From Lentisalinibacter salinarum (GTDB lineage: Bacteria > Pseudomonadota > Gammaproteobacteria > Steroidobacterales > Woeseiaceae), in contig NZ_JAPDRH010000005.1 of assembly GCF_040706555.1 (NCBI RefSeq), positions 62,001-126,000 of the forward strand: 64,000 bases of DNA, written 5' to 3'. Under the pieces are notes generated by a model. That model was given only the letters and a program-made list of their open reading frames with translations. It was not told where the DNA came from and did not search any database. Each line of letters starts with the position of its first letter. Position 1 is the stretch's first letter. Below, in pieces: positions 35,952 to 47,350 of this stretch. A program made the position numbers and the translations under genes.

Positions 35952-38246
35952 ATGGCACGCACGGCTCTCGCCCTTCTGGCTGGCATGCTGCTCGCGGCCC
36001 GTCTGCCCGCCCTGCCGCCGTTGTGGCTCATCCTCGCCGGTCTCGCCCTGGGTGCTGCCGGCCTGCTGCTGCGTCCGGCGCGCCTGCCGGCCGTCGTCCT
36101 CGCCGGGGCTGCCTGGTTCGCGCTGCACGCCCACTGGCAGCTCGCCGACCGCCTGCCCGCGGCCGACGACCGCCAGGAGGCTGCGGGCGAGTTCGTCATC
36201 GAGGACTTTCCCCGCCGGCGCGGCCGGGCGGTCACCTTCGTCGTCCGCAGCGCCGATCCGGCGCTGCCGGCGCGGCTAAGGCTGAACTGGTACGAACCGG
36301 GGTCGGTGCCGCGCATCGGCGAGCGCTGGCACTTCACGGTGGTCCTGCGCGCGCCCCGGGGGCTGGTCAACCCGGGCGGTTTCGACTACGAGCGCTGGCT
36401 CTTCACGCGGGGCATCGGTGCCACCGGCTACGTGCGCGGCGAGGGACGGCTGCTCGGCGGACCCGGTCCGGGGCGGCTGGCCTGGTGGCGCTCGCGGCTC
36501 GAGAGCGCCCTTGCGGGCGTGCTGCCGGAGGGGGCCGGCCGCGGCGTCATGGTGGCGCTGGCCACCGGCAGCCGGCATCGGCTGGATGCGGCGTCGACCG
36601 AGGTGTTCCAGGCGACCGGCACCTCGCACCTGATGGCCATTTCCGGGCTGCACGTGGGGTTGGTCGCCGGACTGGTTTTCGCCCTGGCAGGCCGCTTGCC
36701 CGCTGTCGGCGGCAGGGACCGCGCCGCCCTGCTGGCGCTGGCCGCGGCCACGGCCTACGGTCTGCTGGCCGGCTTCGGGACGCCAGTGCGCCGGGCGCTC
36801 CTGATGCTCGGCACCGTGGTACTCGCCGGACGCTGGCGTCGGCCGATCGGGCCTGCGACCGGGCTCGCGCTGGCGCTGATCGTCGTCCTGCTCGTGCAGC
36901 CACTCGATTGCCTCACGCCCGGTTTCGCGCTCTCCTTCGGGGCCGTAGCGGCGATACTCGCGATCGCGGGCAGCGACGCCGCTGCAGCGGATACCGCCGT
37001 GGCGGCCGGCCGGCTCCGGGCCCTGGCGTCGCTGCAGTGGCGGCTCTGGGTACTGCTGGCCCCGCTGACGCTGCTGTTCTTCGACCGGGTCGCGTGGTCG
37101 GCCATCCCGGCCAACCTCGTCGCCATCCCGGCGTTCGGTCTGATCATCGTGCCGGCGACACTGGCCGGCGGCGTTACGGCCGCCGTCGGCGGGATTCTGG
37201 CCCGTCCCGCCGCCTGGCTGCTGGCCCTGACCCACGAGGCTCTCGGTCTGGTGCTCGCCTTGCTGGAGCGGCTGGCGGCGTTACCCGGCGCCGGTTATCA
37301 GCCGCCGGGCCGCGGTCCGATCGTAATCTCGTTCGCCGCCCTCGCCACGCTGTCACTGTTGTTGCCGCGGTGTCTCCCCGGGCGATGGATGCCCGCATGG
37401 TTGACCCTGTCGCTCGTGCTGTGGCGCGGGAGTGCGGTGCCTCCCGGTTGCGTGCGGGCAGACGTGCTGGACGTGGGGCAGGGGCTCGCGGTGGTCGTCC
37501 GCACGCGCAATCACGCGATGCTCTACGATGCGGGTCCGGCCTATGCCAGCGGCTCCGATGCGGGGGAGCGGGTGGTCCTGCCGGCGCTGCGCGCGCTCGG
37601 TGTGCGGAACCTCGACCTGATGATGCTGAGTCATGCCGACAATGATCATGCCGGCGGCGCGGCGAGCGTCGCCGCCGCCGTGCCGGTGGCGCGGGTGGCC
37701 AGCGGCGAGCCGGGCGAGCTGAGCGGCCTGGAAGCCGACGCCTGCGAGCGCGGGCGCAGCTGGTCCTGGGATGGCATCGGCTTCCGCGTGCTCTGGCCGG
37801 CCGCAGCGGGCGCCGCCGGCAATGACGGCTCCTGCGTGCTCGAGGTGAGTGCCGGCGGCCGCCGCCTGCTGTTGCCGGGCGACATCGAGCGCGACAGCGA
37901 GCGGCGGCTGCTGGCGGCGGGGGAGGTGCAGCGGGCGGACGTGGTGCTGATGCCTCATCACGGCAGCGCCACCTCGTCGAGCGCGGCACTGGTGGACGCG
38001 CTGACACCCCGGTTCGCGATCGCCACGGCGGCCTGGCGTAACCGCTGGGGCTTCCCCCGGCCGGAGATCGCCCGTCGCTGGCAGGCGAGCGGGGCTCGTG
38101 TAATCAGCACCGGCGACTTCGGGGCGCTCGCGGTCACGCTCTGCAGCGAGGGCCGCGAGCCCGAAATCGCTGCGCGCAGGGAGTCGCGGCGGCGGCTTTG
38201 GTCGGCGGCGCCGCCGGCCGAGGCTTCTGGTCCCGGCAGTTCCTAG
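35952..38246 (+). CDS. comEC: DNA internalisation protein ComEC/Rec2
   Basis: 764 residues. Forms the inner-membrane channel for single-stranded DNA in natural transformation. A hydrophobic DUF4131-type N-terminus, the competence domain (GTSHLMAISGLHVGLVAGL, about residues 218-236) with many helices, and a C-terminal metallo-beta-lactamase-like domain (VLDVGQGLAVVV, SHADNDHAGG, LMPHHGSATSS) are all present. The ATG at 35952 follows GGCAGGGGATT. It is intact, so DNA uptake is possible, though no pilus genes are in view. Confidence 0.93.
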   Translation: MARTALALLAGMLLAARLPALPPLWLILAGLALGAAGLLLRPARLPAVVLAGAAWFALHAHWQLADRLPAADDRQEAAGEFVIEDFPRRRGRAVTFVVRSADPALPARLRLNWYEPGSVPRIGERWHFTVVLRAPRGLVNPGGFDYERWLFTRGIGATGYVRGEGRLLGGPGPGRLAWWRSRLESALAGVLPEGAGRGVMVALATGSRHRLDAASTEVFQATGTSHLMAISGLHVGLVAGLVFALAGRLPAVGGRDRAALLALAAATAYGLLAGFGTPVRRALLMLGTVVLAGRWRRPIGPATGLALALIVVLLVQPLDCLTPGFALSFGAVAAILAIAGSDAAAADTAVAAGRLRALASLQWRLWVLLAPLTLLFFDRVAWSAIPANLVAIPAFGLIIVPATLAGGVTAAVGGILARPAAWLLALTHEALGLVLALLERLAALPGAGYQPPGRGPIVISFAALATLSLLLPRCLPGRWMPAWLTLSLVLWRGSAVPPGCVRADVLDVGQGLAVVVRTRNHAMLYDAGPAYASGSDAGERVVLPALRALGVRNLDLMMLSHADNDHAGGAASVAAAVPVARVASGEPGELSGLEADACERGRSWSWDGIGFRVLWPAAAGAAGNDGSCVLEVSAGGRRLLLPGDIERDSERRLLAAGEVQRADVVLMPHHGSATSSSAALVDALTPRFAIATAAWRNRWGFPRPEIARRWQASGARVISTGDFGALAVTLCSEGREPEIAARRESRRRLWSAAPPAEASGPGSS

Positions 38247-38282
38247 CAGGTATATTTCCGTTTTCTGGCGCAGCCTTGGATT

Positions 38283-38909
38283 ATGGTCGAAATCATCAAA
38301 GCCGGCGGCTGGCTGATGCTGCCCATTATCCTGTGCGCGGTCCTCGCCATGGGCATCATGCTGGAGCGGCTCTGGTCCCTGAAGCAGGAGCGGGTGGTTC
38401 CGCAGGACCTCACGGCCCGTGTCTGGGGCTGGATCAAAAAGAACGAACTCACCCAGAGCCACATCCAGTCGCTGCACCAGGGCTCGCCGCTGGGCCAGAT
38501 TCTGGCCGCGGGCCTGGTCAACCGCAATCGGGATCGGGCGGTGATGAAGGAGAGCATCGAGGATACCGGCCGCCACGTCGTCCACGAACTCGAACGCTAC
38601 CTGGATACCCTCGGCACGATTGCCGCGATCTCGCCATTGCTGGGGCTGCTCGGCACGGTGGTCGGGATGGTGGAGGTCTTCACGGCAATCACCACCCAGG
38701 GCGTCGGCGATCCCGGTGCGCTCGCGGGCGGCATCTCCGAAGCGCTGATCACCACGGCCGCGGGACTCACCGTGGCCATCCCGTCGCTGATCGGTTACCG
38801 CTACTTCCGCAGCCGCGTGGATGCGCTGGTGGTGCAGATGGAGAAAGAGGCCCTGAAGCTGGTGGAAGCCGTGCAGCGGCGCCGCGACGCGGGACAGCGT
38901 CAGCCATGA
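38283..38909 (+). CDS. exbB: MotA/TolQ/ExbB proton channel family protein
   Basis: 208 residues, three membrane helices (about 12-30, 110-135, 150-175) with the family core GLLGTVVGMVEVF and LITTAAGLTVAIPSLIGY. With ExbD it uses proton flow to energise outer-membrane processes. A TolQ role cannot be excluded from sequence alone; the locus next to comEC and lpxK matches the Pseudomonas exbB-exbD pair. The stop overlaps exbD by four bases. Confidence 0.88.
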   Translation: MVEIIKAGGWLMLPIILCAVLAMGIMLERLWSLKQERVVPQDLTARVWGWIKKNELTQSHIQSLHQGSPLGQILAAGLVNRNRDRAVMKESIEDTGRHVVHELERYLDTLGTIAAISPLLGLLGTVVGMVEVFTAITTQGVGDPGALAGGISEALITTAAGLTVAIPSLIGYRYFRSRVDALVVQMEKEALKLVEAVQRRRDAGQRQP

Positions 38910-39322
38910 ATCTCGCCACCCGGCCGAAGGAGGAGCCCGAGGTGAACCTGACGTCGCTGATCGACGTCGTGTTCCTGCTGCTGATCTTCTTCATGGTCTC
39001 CACCAGTTTCGTGAAGGAGTCCCGGCTCACTATCACGCTGCCCGAGGCCGAGAGCGAGGCGCCGGCGGCGGAGGCAGAGCGCCTGGAAGTGGCCATCACC
39101 GCGGCCGGCACTGTCCTGGTCAACGGACGGGAACTGGTCAACAACAGCCCGGTCACGCTGCGCCGCGCCCTATTGGAGGTTTCCGGCGGCGACACCGGGC
39201 TGCCGGTCACCATCGTCGCGGACGCCGACGCCCGCCACCAGTCGGTGGTGACCGTGATGGACGTCGCCGGCCGCATGGGCTTCGTGAAGATCGACATCGC
39301 CACGGTCGCCGGCGAGGACTGA
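38906..39322 (+). CDS. exbD: biopolymer transport protein ExbD/TolR family
   Basis: 138 residues. One N-terminal membrane helix VNLTSLIDVVFLLLIFFMVST, with the essential membrane aspartate in SLIDV, followed by a periplasmic domain. Partner of the preceding ExbB-type channel. msbA starts seven bases after its stop. Confidence 0.9.
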   Translation: MNLATRPKEEPEVNLTSLIDVVFLLLIFFMVSTSFVKESRLTITLPEAESEAPAAEAERLEVAITAAGTVLVNGRELVNNSPVTLRRALLEVSGGDTGLPVTIVADADARHQSVVTVMDVAGRMGFVKIDIATVAGED

Positions 39323-39329
39323 GCGGGGC

Positions 39330-41090
<1,761 letters not shown>

Positions 41091-41092
41091 GG

Positions 41093-42082
41093 ATGCGCCG
41101 CCGGCTGGAAGACGTCTGGTACGGTGACGGTTCCGGCGGCCTGCTGCTGCGCCCGCTGGGGGCGCTCTTCGCCTTGCTGGTGGGCCTGCGGCGCCGGCTG
41201 TTCGCGGCGGGCGTGTTGCCGCGGCACCGGGTGGGCGCGCCGGTGATCGTCGTGGGCAACATCAATGTCGGCGGCACCGGCAAGACCCCGCTGACACTGT
41301 GGCTGGCGCGCCGGCTCGCCGAACGCGGCCGGCACCCGGGCATCGTCAGCCGTGGCTACGGCGGCGAGCCGGGCCCGAGCCCGCTGCGGGTGGAGCCGGA
41401 TTCCGACCCGGCGCGCGTAGGGGACGAGGCGCTCATCTTCGCCCGCCATGCCGGCTGCCCGGTCTACGTGCATCCGGACCGCGTGGCGGCCGCCAGGGCC
41501 GCCGTCGGGGCGGGCGCCGACGTGATCATCGCCGACGACGGCCTGCAGCATTATCGGCTGGCCCGGGACTTCGAGATCGCCGTGGTCGATTTCGACCGGG
41601 GCCTCGGCAATGGCCGCTGCCTGCCGGCCGGCCCGCTGCGCGAGCCGCCCGCGCGGCTCGACACCGTCGACCAGGTCTTCAGCCAGGGCCTGACCGGTAT
41701 CGATCACGCCATCGGCTTCACCCTGCGCCCGGAAGGGGCCGTGAACCTGGACGACGGCTCCCGGCGCGACCTCGCGGAGTTCTCCGGTCAGGCGGTCTAT
41801 GCGATCGCGGGCATCGGCAACCCGGCGCGGTTCTTCCGCATGTTGCGTGACGCCGGAATGAAGGTGATCGAGCACCCGCTCGCAGACCATGCGGAGCCGT
41901 CGCGGCAGGAGCTGGACCCGCCGGATGCCCTGCCGGTATTCATGACCGAGAAAGACGCGGTGAAGGTGGCTGACCGCGCCGGCCGGCGTCACTGGTACGT
42001 GCCGGTGACTGTCCATATGGATGCGGCGACGGCGTCCGCATTCCTGGAGAAACTGGATGAGCGACTGGATGCGGCATCATGA
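41093..42082 (+). CDS. lpxK: tetraacyldisaccharide 4'-kinase
   Basis: 329 residues. Phosphorylates the 4' position of the lipid A disaccharide at the inner membrane. An N-terminal hydrophobic helix (LLLRPLGALFALLVGL) precedes the P-loop VGGTGKTPLT; IADDGLQHYRLARD and FMTEKDAVK are conserved family segments. Overlaps kdsB by four bases. Confidence 0.96.
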   Translation: MRRRLEDVWYGDGSGGLLLRPLGALFALLVGLRRRLFAAGVLPRHRVGAPVIVVGNINVGGTGKTPLTLWLARRLAERGRHPGIVSRGYGGEPGPSPLRVEPDSDPARVGDEALIFARHAGCPVYVHPDRVAAARAAVGAGADVIIADDGLQHYRLARDFEIAVVDFDRGLGNGRCLPAGPLREPPARLDTVDQVFSQGLTGIDHAIGFTLRPEGAVNLDDGSRRDLAEFSGQAVYAIAGIGNPARFFRMLRDAGMKVIEHPLADHAEPSRQELDPPDALPVFMTEKDAVKVADRAGRRHWYVPVTVHMDAATASAFLEKLDERLDAAS

Positions 42083-42870
42083 ATCATAGCGCCGACAGCG
42101 GCGGCGGTGTCTCCGTGCCATTCCACGTGGTCATACCGGCGCGCTACGCCTCCGAGCGGCTGCCGGGCAAGGCGCTCGCGGACATTGCAGGCCGGCCGAT
42201 GATCCACCACGTGTGGGAGCGGGCGCGGGAGAGCGGAGCCGACAGCGTGATCGTCGCGACGGACAGTGAGCGGGTGCTCGAGGCGGCGCAGGCATTCGGC
42301 GCGGAAGCGGTCCTTACCCGCGAGGATCACGCATCGGGCACCGACCGCATCGCCGAGGTGGCCCGCAGGCGGGGCTGGTCCGACGAGACGATCGTCGTCA
42401 ATCTGCAGGGAGACGAGCCGCTAATGCCGCCCGCGCTGATCGGCCGTGCGGCCTCGTTGCTGGGGGAGGGCGGGGCGGACATCGCCACGCTGGCCGCCCA
42501 TCTGCACGACGTGGACGAGTTCCACGACCCCAACGTGGTGAAGGTGGTGGCGGACGAGACCGGCCATGCGCTGTATTTCAGCCGCGCGCCGATCCCGTGG
42601 CCGAGGAGTTCCACGGCCGAGCCGGAGCGGGCGGCGCCCCGTCACGCGCTCCGCCATCTGGGTCTGTATGCCTACCGCTGCGCCGCGCTGGCCCGCCTGG
42701 TGGACGCCGCGCCCGCGGAACTGGAACTCACGGAGCGGCTGGAACAGCTGCGTGCGCTTTATCTCGGCCTGCGCATCCGCGTCGGCGTGGCCGGAGAGCT
42801 GCCCGCACCGGGCGTCGATACGGTGGCGGACCTGGAGCGGGTCCGGCAGATCCTCTCCGAGCGGCTCTGA
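42079..42870 (+). CDS. kdsB: 3-deoxy-manno-octulosonate cytidylyltransferase
   Basis: 263 residues. Activates KDO as CMP-KDO for the LPS inner core. Diagnostic motifs are VIPARYASERLPGKAL at the N-terminus, VNLQGDEPLMPP, and the ending region LEQLRALYLGLRI. The first 13 residues before the motif are hydrophilic and may not all be translated. Last gene of the exbB-to-kdsB run; its stop is 3 bp from convergent glycerate kinase. Confidence 0.96.
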   Translation: MNHSADSGGGVSVPFHVVIPARYASERLPGKALADIAGRPMIHHVWERARESGADSVIVATDSERVLEAAQAFGAEAVLTREDHASGTDRIAEVARRRGWSDETIVVNLQGDEPLMPPALIGRAASLLGEGGADIATLAAHLHDVDEFHDPNVVKVVADETGHALYFSRAPIPWPRSSTAEPERAAPRHALRHLGLYAYRCAALARLVDAAPAELELTERLEQLRALYLGLRIRVGVAGELPAPGVDTVADLERVRQILSERL

Positions 42871-42873
42871 CTT

Positions 42874-44019
42874 TCAGCGGGCGCCGGTGCGGTCCAGCGC
42901 CGCCTGGCCCGCCGCAGCGGCCAGCAGCGAGGAGGCGCGCCGCATGCTCTCGCGGGTTGTCAGGCCGGGTCCGATCAGCCGCCATTCGTCGAGGCCGGCG
43001 GACAGGACGGCGTCGGCGTCCGGTCCCGCCGCCCCGACCAGGGCCACTGTCGGCACGCCCCGGGCGGCGGCGGCCCTTGCAACTCCCAGGCAGGCCTTGC
43101 CGGCGAGGGTCTGCCCGTCGATCCGGCCTTCGCCCGTCAGGCAGAGATCGGCTCCCTGCAGGCGCTCGTCGAAGCGGCAGGTCTCCAGCACGCGCTCGAT
43201 GCCGGATTCGAGCCGCGCGCGGGCGAATACCGCGAGCCCGGCGCCGAGACCGCCGGCGGCACCGCCGTAATCGAGGGTGGCCATGTCCGCACCCAGCTCC
43301 CGCCGCACGAGGCGGGCGAGGTGGGTAAGCCCTTCCTCCAGCTCCGCGACGCCCTCCGGGTCGGCGCCTTTCTGCGGCCCGAAGACCGCGGCCGCACCCG
43401 CGGGTCCGAGCAGCGGCGCGTCCACGTCGCAGGCGCCGATGACCTCCGCGCGGGCGAGGGCCGCATCCGCGCCGCCGGTCTCGAGGTGGAGGACAGAGAG
43501 GAGGTCGCCGCCGGACAGCGGGGATTCGAGCACGCGGCCATTGGCATCGCGGAAACGCCACCCCAGGGCCTGAGCCATGCCGCAGCCACCGTCCACAGTG
43601 GCGCTGCCGCCCAGCCCCACGATCAGGCGCCGGGCGCCGGCACGGACGGCGGCGAGCATCAGTTCGCCCACGCCGAAGGTGGTCGTCCGGCGCGGGTCTC
43701 GTCGGGTCCTCGGCACGAGTTGCAGTCCGGCGGCCGCAGCCATCTCTATGACGGCAGTACCGGGATCCACCAGCCCCCAGCGGGCGACGACGGGCTCGCC
43801 GCAGGGACCGGTCACGGGACTCTCGCGGTAGTCTCCGCCGAGGCCGGTGACCAGAGCGTCCACGGTCCCTTCGCCGCCATCCGCCACCGGGCAGACGTCC
43901 ACCTCGGCGTCGGGCAGCGCGCGACGCACGCCGTCGGCCATGGCGGCCGCGGCCTCCGTGGCGGACAGGCATTCCTTAAAGCTGTCGGGTGCGCAGACGA
44001 CCTTCACGCTGGCGATCAC
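42874..44019 (-). CDS. glycerate kinase (GarK/GlxK family)
   Basis: 381 residues. Phosphorylates glycerate with ATP, feeding glyoxylate or glycerate carbon into glycolysis. Family motifs are CAPDSFKECLSATEAA at the N-terminus, PVADGGEGTVDAL, GLGGSATVDGGCGMAQALG, and the C-terminal TGEGRIDGQTLAGKA. It lies on the opposite strand between kdsB and the phosphatase gene, where Pseudomonas genomes that I recall have a compact kdsB-ptpA-murB-rne order, so it is probably a local insertion. Whether the product is 2- or 3-phosphoglycerate is not readable here. Confidence 0.92.
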   Translation of the reverse strand: MIASVKVVCAPDSFKECLSATEAAAAMADGVRRALPDAEVDVCPVADGGEGTVDALVTGLGGDYRESPVTGPCGEPVVARWGLVDPGTAVIEMAAAAGLQLVPRTRRDPRRTTTFGVGELMLAAVRAGARRLIVGLGGSATVDGGCGMAQALGWRFRDANGRVLESPLSGGDLLSVLHLETGGADAALARAEVIGACDVDAPLLGPAGAAAVFGPQKGADPEGVAELEEGLTHLARLVRRELGADMATLDYGGAAGGLGAGLAVFARARLESGIERVLETCRFDERLQGADLCLTGEGRIDGQTLAGKACLGVARAAAARGVPTVALVGAAGPDADAVLSAGLDEWRLIGPGLTTRESMRRASSLLAAAAGQAALDRTGAR

Positions 44020-44103
44020 TTCTCTCCGGTCCGGCCGGTGTCGATGTTATAGAATCCCGGAGTTCTGAATGTAGCAAGGCGGCAGCCTGGGAGCAGAGCG
44101 ACG

Positions 44104-44601
44104 GTGGCGGAAACGAGCGACAAGGTCTCGGTACTCTTCGTCTGCATGGGCAATATCTGCCGGTCGCCCACCGCGGCCGGCGTGTTCCGCAAGCTGGTGG
44201 CCGACGCGGGGCTGGAGGAGTTCGTGCACATCGACTCCGCCGGTACCCATGCCTACCACACGGGCGAGCCGCCGGATCAGCGGGCGGCCGCCGCGGCGGA
44301 GCGCCGCGGCTTCGACCTCTCCGGCCAGTCCGCGAGACGCGTGACGGCGGAGGACTTCGAGCGCTTCGACTACGTTCTCGCGATGGACCGGGACAACCAC
44401 GAGATCCTGCTGGGCGCCGCGCTCGAGGACCATCACGGCAGGATCCGCCTGTTCCTGGAGTTCGGCAGCGATCCCTCCCGGCAGGAGGTGCCGGATCCCT
44501 ATTATGGCGGCGCGGTGGGCTTCGAGCGCGTGCTCGACCTGGTGGAAGACGCCGCCCAGGGCTTGTTGCGGGACGTCCGGGCAAGGCTCGGACGGGCCTG
44601 A
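44104..44601 (+). CDS. low molecular weight protein-tyrosine phosphatase
   Basis: 165 residues. The P-loop VCMGNICRSP (nucleophile Cys14, Arg20) and the general-acid aspartate in DPYYGG define the family. Bacterial members often act on tyrosine-phosphorylated exopolysaccharide kinases; no such kinase is in view. GTG start at 44104. Located between kdsB and rne as in Pseudomonas. Confidence 0.93.
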   Translation: MAETSDKVSVLFVCMGNICRSPTAAGVFRKLVADAGLEEFVHIDSAGTHAYHTGEPPDQRAAAAAERRGFDLSGQSARRVTAEDFERFDYVLAMDRDNHEILLGAALEDHHGRIRLFLEFGSDPSRQEVPDPYYGGAVGFERVLDLVEDAAQGLLRDVRARLGRA

Positions 44602-44635
44602 GCCGGCTCCCGCCGACCCCGGCCCGCCCGGTCGT

Positions 44636-47350
44636 TCAGGGCTTGTCGCCGTCGTCCTCGGGCGTGGAGGACCAGACGGTGTAGCGCTTGTCCGGATCGG
44701 AGCGGATGGGCATCTCCCACGGCAGGAGCCTGTCTTGGTCCGCCGGCTTTGCCTGGCGGCCTGTGTCTTTCTCTGGCGCCTCGGTCGTCTTCGCCGCCTC
44801 GCGTCCGGCAGGCGGTGAGTTCGCCGCTTTCGTGCCGGCGTCGGCGCCGCGCCCGCGGCCTCGACCATTACCGCCGTCGCCGTCGGCATTGCCGTCGCCG
44901 TTGGCGGGGGTCGGTTTCGCGGCTGCGCCCGCCTGGTCCGGTCGGTCTTTCCTCTCTGCGGCTTTGCCCTCGGGAGCTGGCCGGTCGGGAGCTGCGGATT
45001 TTTCCGCCGCCGCCGGCTGCCCGACAGGCGCCGGCTTTGCCTCGGCCGAAGGCTTGTCCGCTGCGCCGGAATCCGCCGCCGCAGGCTTCTCCGAGCGGCC
45101 GCGGTCGCCGGAACTCTCGCCGGCGCCCCGCGCGTCGCCGCCGTCGGCGCCGCGCCGGGGTTCCGGTTTCGCGTCCTGTTGCGGCTTGCTCTCGTCGGCC
45201 GCCTTGTCGCTGCCACCCTCGCCGGGGCCGGCCTGCTGTTGACCGTCCTGCCTCGGCCCGCGCCGACGACGCCCGCGCCCACGGCTGCCACGGCGCTTCT
45301 TCTGGCCGCCTTCGCCGGCCGCGCCTTTCTGTTGCTGGCCTTCGTTCTGGCCCTGGCCCTGGTTCTGGGCCTTCTTGTCGTCCGCGCTCTCCTTGCCATC
45401 CGCGGCGGATTTCTGCGGTTTCTCGCCCTGCTGGCTCTTGCCGTCGGTCTTGCGGCCCTTGCGCGCGCCGCTCTTCTTGCCGCCGCGACCGCGCTGTTCG
45501 TCGCCATCCTTGCGGGCCTGCTGCTGCTTGCCCTTGCCGGCCTTGCCGCTCTTGCCGCTGGTGCTGCCCTGGCGGGACCGGGAGGAGGCCGGGCGCTTGC
45601 CCGAGTCCCGCTTCCCGCGGGTCTTCCTGCCGCCGCTGTCCTCGTCGCCGGTAGCGAACAGATAACGCCACAGGCGGACGAACAGGCCGGGCCCCTGGGG
45701 ACCCTGAGGCTGGTCTTCCGCCAGTCGCTGGGGCGGCGGGGCAGGAGCGGACGGGATGATAGCCGTCACCGCGGGCTTTTCCACCGGCTTTTTGTCCGCC
45801 TGCCAGGACGGAACCTCGTCCTCGCCGTCGACGGCCGCCAGCTCGTAGCTGACGCCGGTGTTCTCCGGCAGCAGCGTCTGGTCGTCGCGCACGCGGCGGA
45901 TGGAGTAGTTGGGCGTCTCCAGATCCGGGTTCGCGACCAGCAGCAGTTCGACCTCGTTACGGTCCTCGACGTTCTGCACCCAGTCCCGCTTCTCGTTCAG
46001 CAGATAGGTGGCCACGTCGACCGGCAGCTGGGCGATGACCTTCGCGGTGCGCTCCTTGCGCGCCTCCTCGCCGACCAGGCGCAGGATCGCCAGCGCGAGC
46101 GACTCCACGCCGCGAATGTTGCCGGTACCGTTGCAGCGGGGGCAGATCTGGTGGCTGGACTCACCGAGCGACGGCCGCAGGCGCTGACGGGACATCTCCA
46201 GCAGCCCGAAGCGGGAGATCTTGCCGATCTGTACCCGGGCGCGGTCCATGCGCACGGCCTCGCGCAGCCGGTTCTCGACCTCGCGCTGGTTCTTCTGCGG
46301 GCCCATGTCGATGAAGTCGATGACGACGAGTCCGCCCAGGTCGCGCAGGCGCAGCTGACGCGCCACTTCGTCCGCCGCCTCCAGGTTGGTGTTGAGCGCG
46401 GTGCTCTCGATGTCCTCGCCCTTGGTCGCCCGTGCCGAGTTGATGTCGACGGAGACCAGCGCCTCGGTGTGGTCGATCACCAGGCTGCCGCCGGAGGGCA
46501 GGATCACCGAATGGGCGAAGGCCGATTCGATCTGGCTCTCGATCTGGTAACGGGTGAACAGCGGTACCGCGTCGTCGTAGTACTTGAGCTTGCGCAGGTT
46601 GTGGGGCATCACCCGCTCGACGAACTCCCGGGCCTCGTTGTAGGCCTTGGTATCGTCGACCAGGATCTCGCCGATGTCGTTCGTGAGGTAGTCGCGCATC
46701 GCCCGGATGATGGCGTTCGATTCCTGGTAGATCAGGAACGGGGAGGGTCGTTCGACGACCACCTTCAGGATGGCCTCCCAAACGGCGAACAGGTTGTCCA
46801 GGTCCCACTTCAGTTCCTCTGCGGAACGGTCGATGCCCGCGGTGCGCACGATGATGCTCATGCCGTCGGGGATCTCGAGTTCTTCCAGCGACTCGCGGAT
46901 CTGCTCGCGGTCCTCGCCGACGATGCGGCGGGAGACGCCGCCGGACTTCGGCTTGTTCGGCTTCAGGACGAGGAAGCGCCCCGCCAGGCTGACGAAGGTG
47001 GTCAGCGCCGCGCCCTTGGTGCCGCGCTCCTCCTTGTCGATCTGGACCACGATGTCCTGGCCCTCGCGCAGCACGTCCTTGATGCCGGGACGGCCGCTGC
47101 CTTCGGGCTCCTTGACGTAGTACTCGGGAGAGACTTCCTTGAATGGCAGGAAGCCGTGCCGTTCTGCCCCGTAGTCGACGAAGGCCGCTTCGAGGCTGGG
47201 TTCGATCCGGGTGATCTTGCCCTTGTAGATGTTGGCTTTTTTTCGTTCCTGTGACGGGGTCTCGATATTAAGGTCGTAGAGCCGCTGGCCGTCGACCAGC
47301 GCCATGCGCAACTCTTCTTCCTGAGTTGCGTTCACCAGCATTCTTTTCAT
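44636..47350 (-). CDS. rne: ribonuclease E
   Basis: 904 residues. The main endonuclease for mRNA decay and rRNA processing. The catalytic half (1-510) has the S1 domain (about 38-120), the metal-binding aspartates in SVDINS (Asp302) and IDFIDMG (Asp345), and the zinc-link cysteines in CPRCNGTG (403 and 406). The C-terminal 340 residues are low in complexity: Lys/Arg/Gly-rich blocks alternate with Ala/Pro/Glu-rich ones, as expected for a disordered degradosome scaffold. The end PIRSDPDKRYTVWSS is a short ordered-looking tail. A long leader precedes it. Confidence 0.96.
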   Translation of the reverse strand: MKRMLVNATQEEELRMALVDGQRLYDLNIETPSQERKKANIYKGKITRIEPSLEAAFVDYGAERHGFLPFKEVSPEYYVKEPEGSGRPGIKDVLREGQDIVVQIDKEERGTKGAALTTFVSLAGRFLVLKPNKPKSGGVSRRIVGEDREQIRESLEELEIPDGMSIIVRTAGIDRSAEELKWDLDNLFAVWEAILKVVVERPSPFLIYQESNAIIRAMRDYLTNDIGEILVDDTKAYNEAREFVERVMPHNLRKLKYYDDAVPLFTRYQIESQIESAFAHSVILPSGGSLVIDHTEALVSVDINSARATKGEDIESTALNTNLEAADEVARQLRLRDLGGLVVIDFIDMGPQKNQREVENRLREAVRMDRARVQIGKISRFGLLEMSRQRLRPSLGESSHQICPRCNGTGNIRGVESLALAILRLVGEEARKERTAKVIAQLPVDVATYLLNEKRDWVQNVEDRNEVELLLVANPDLETPNYSIRRVRDDQTLLPENTGVSYELAAVDGEDEVPSWQADKKPVEKPAVTAIIPSAPAPPPQRLAEDQPQGPQGPGLFVRLWRYLFATGDEDSGGRKTRGKRDSGKRPASSRSRQGSTSGKSGKAGKGKQQQARKDGDEQRGRGGKKSGARKGRKTDGKSQQGEKPQKSAADGKESADDKKAQNQGQGQNEGQQQKGAAGEGGQKKRRGSRGRGRRRRGPRQDGQQQAGPGEGGSDKAADESKPQQDAKPEPRRGADGGDARGAGESSGDRGRSEKPAAADSGAADKPSAEAKPAPVGQPAAAEKSAAPDRPAPEGKAAERKDRPDQAGAAAKPTPANGDGNADGDGGNGRGRGRGADAGTKAANSPPAGREAAKTTEAPEKDTGRQAKPADQDRLLPWEMPIRSDPDKRYTVWSSTPEDDGDKP

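Noticed and set aside
44868..45671. Possible repeat or mobile element in the low-complexity 3' part of rne
   Set aside because: Composition bias is explained by the disordered scaffold of RNase E; no inverted ends, transposase or target duplication.
45179..47254. Plus-strand frame of 691 codons opposite rne
   Set aside because: Hydrophobic Leu/Ala repeats come from reading the Lys/Gln/Gly-rich RNase E tail backwards; no ribosome-binding site or family motif.
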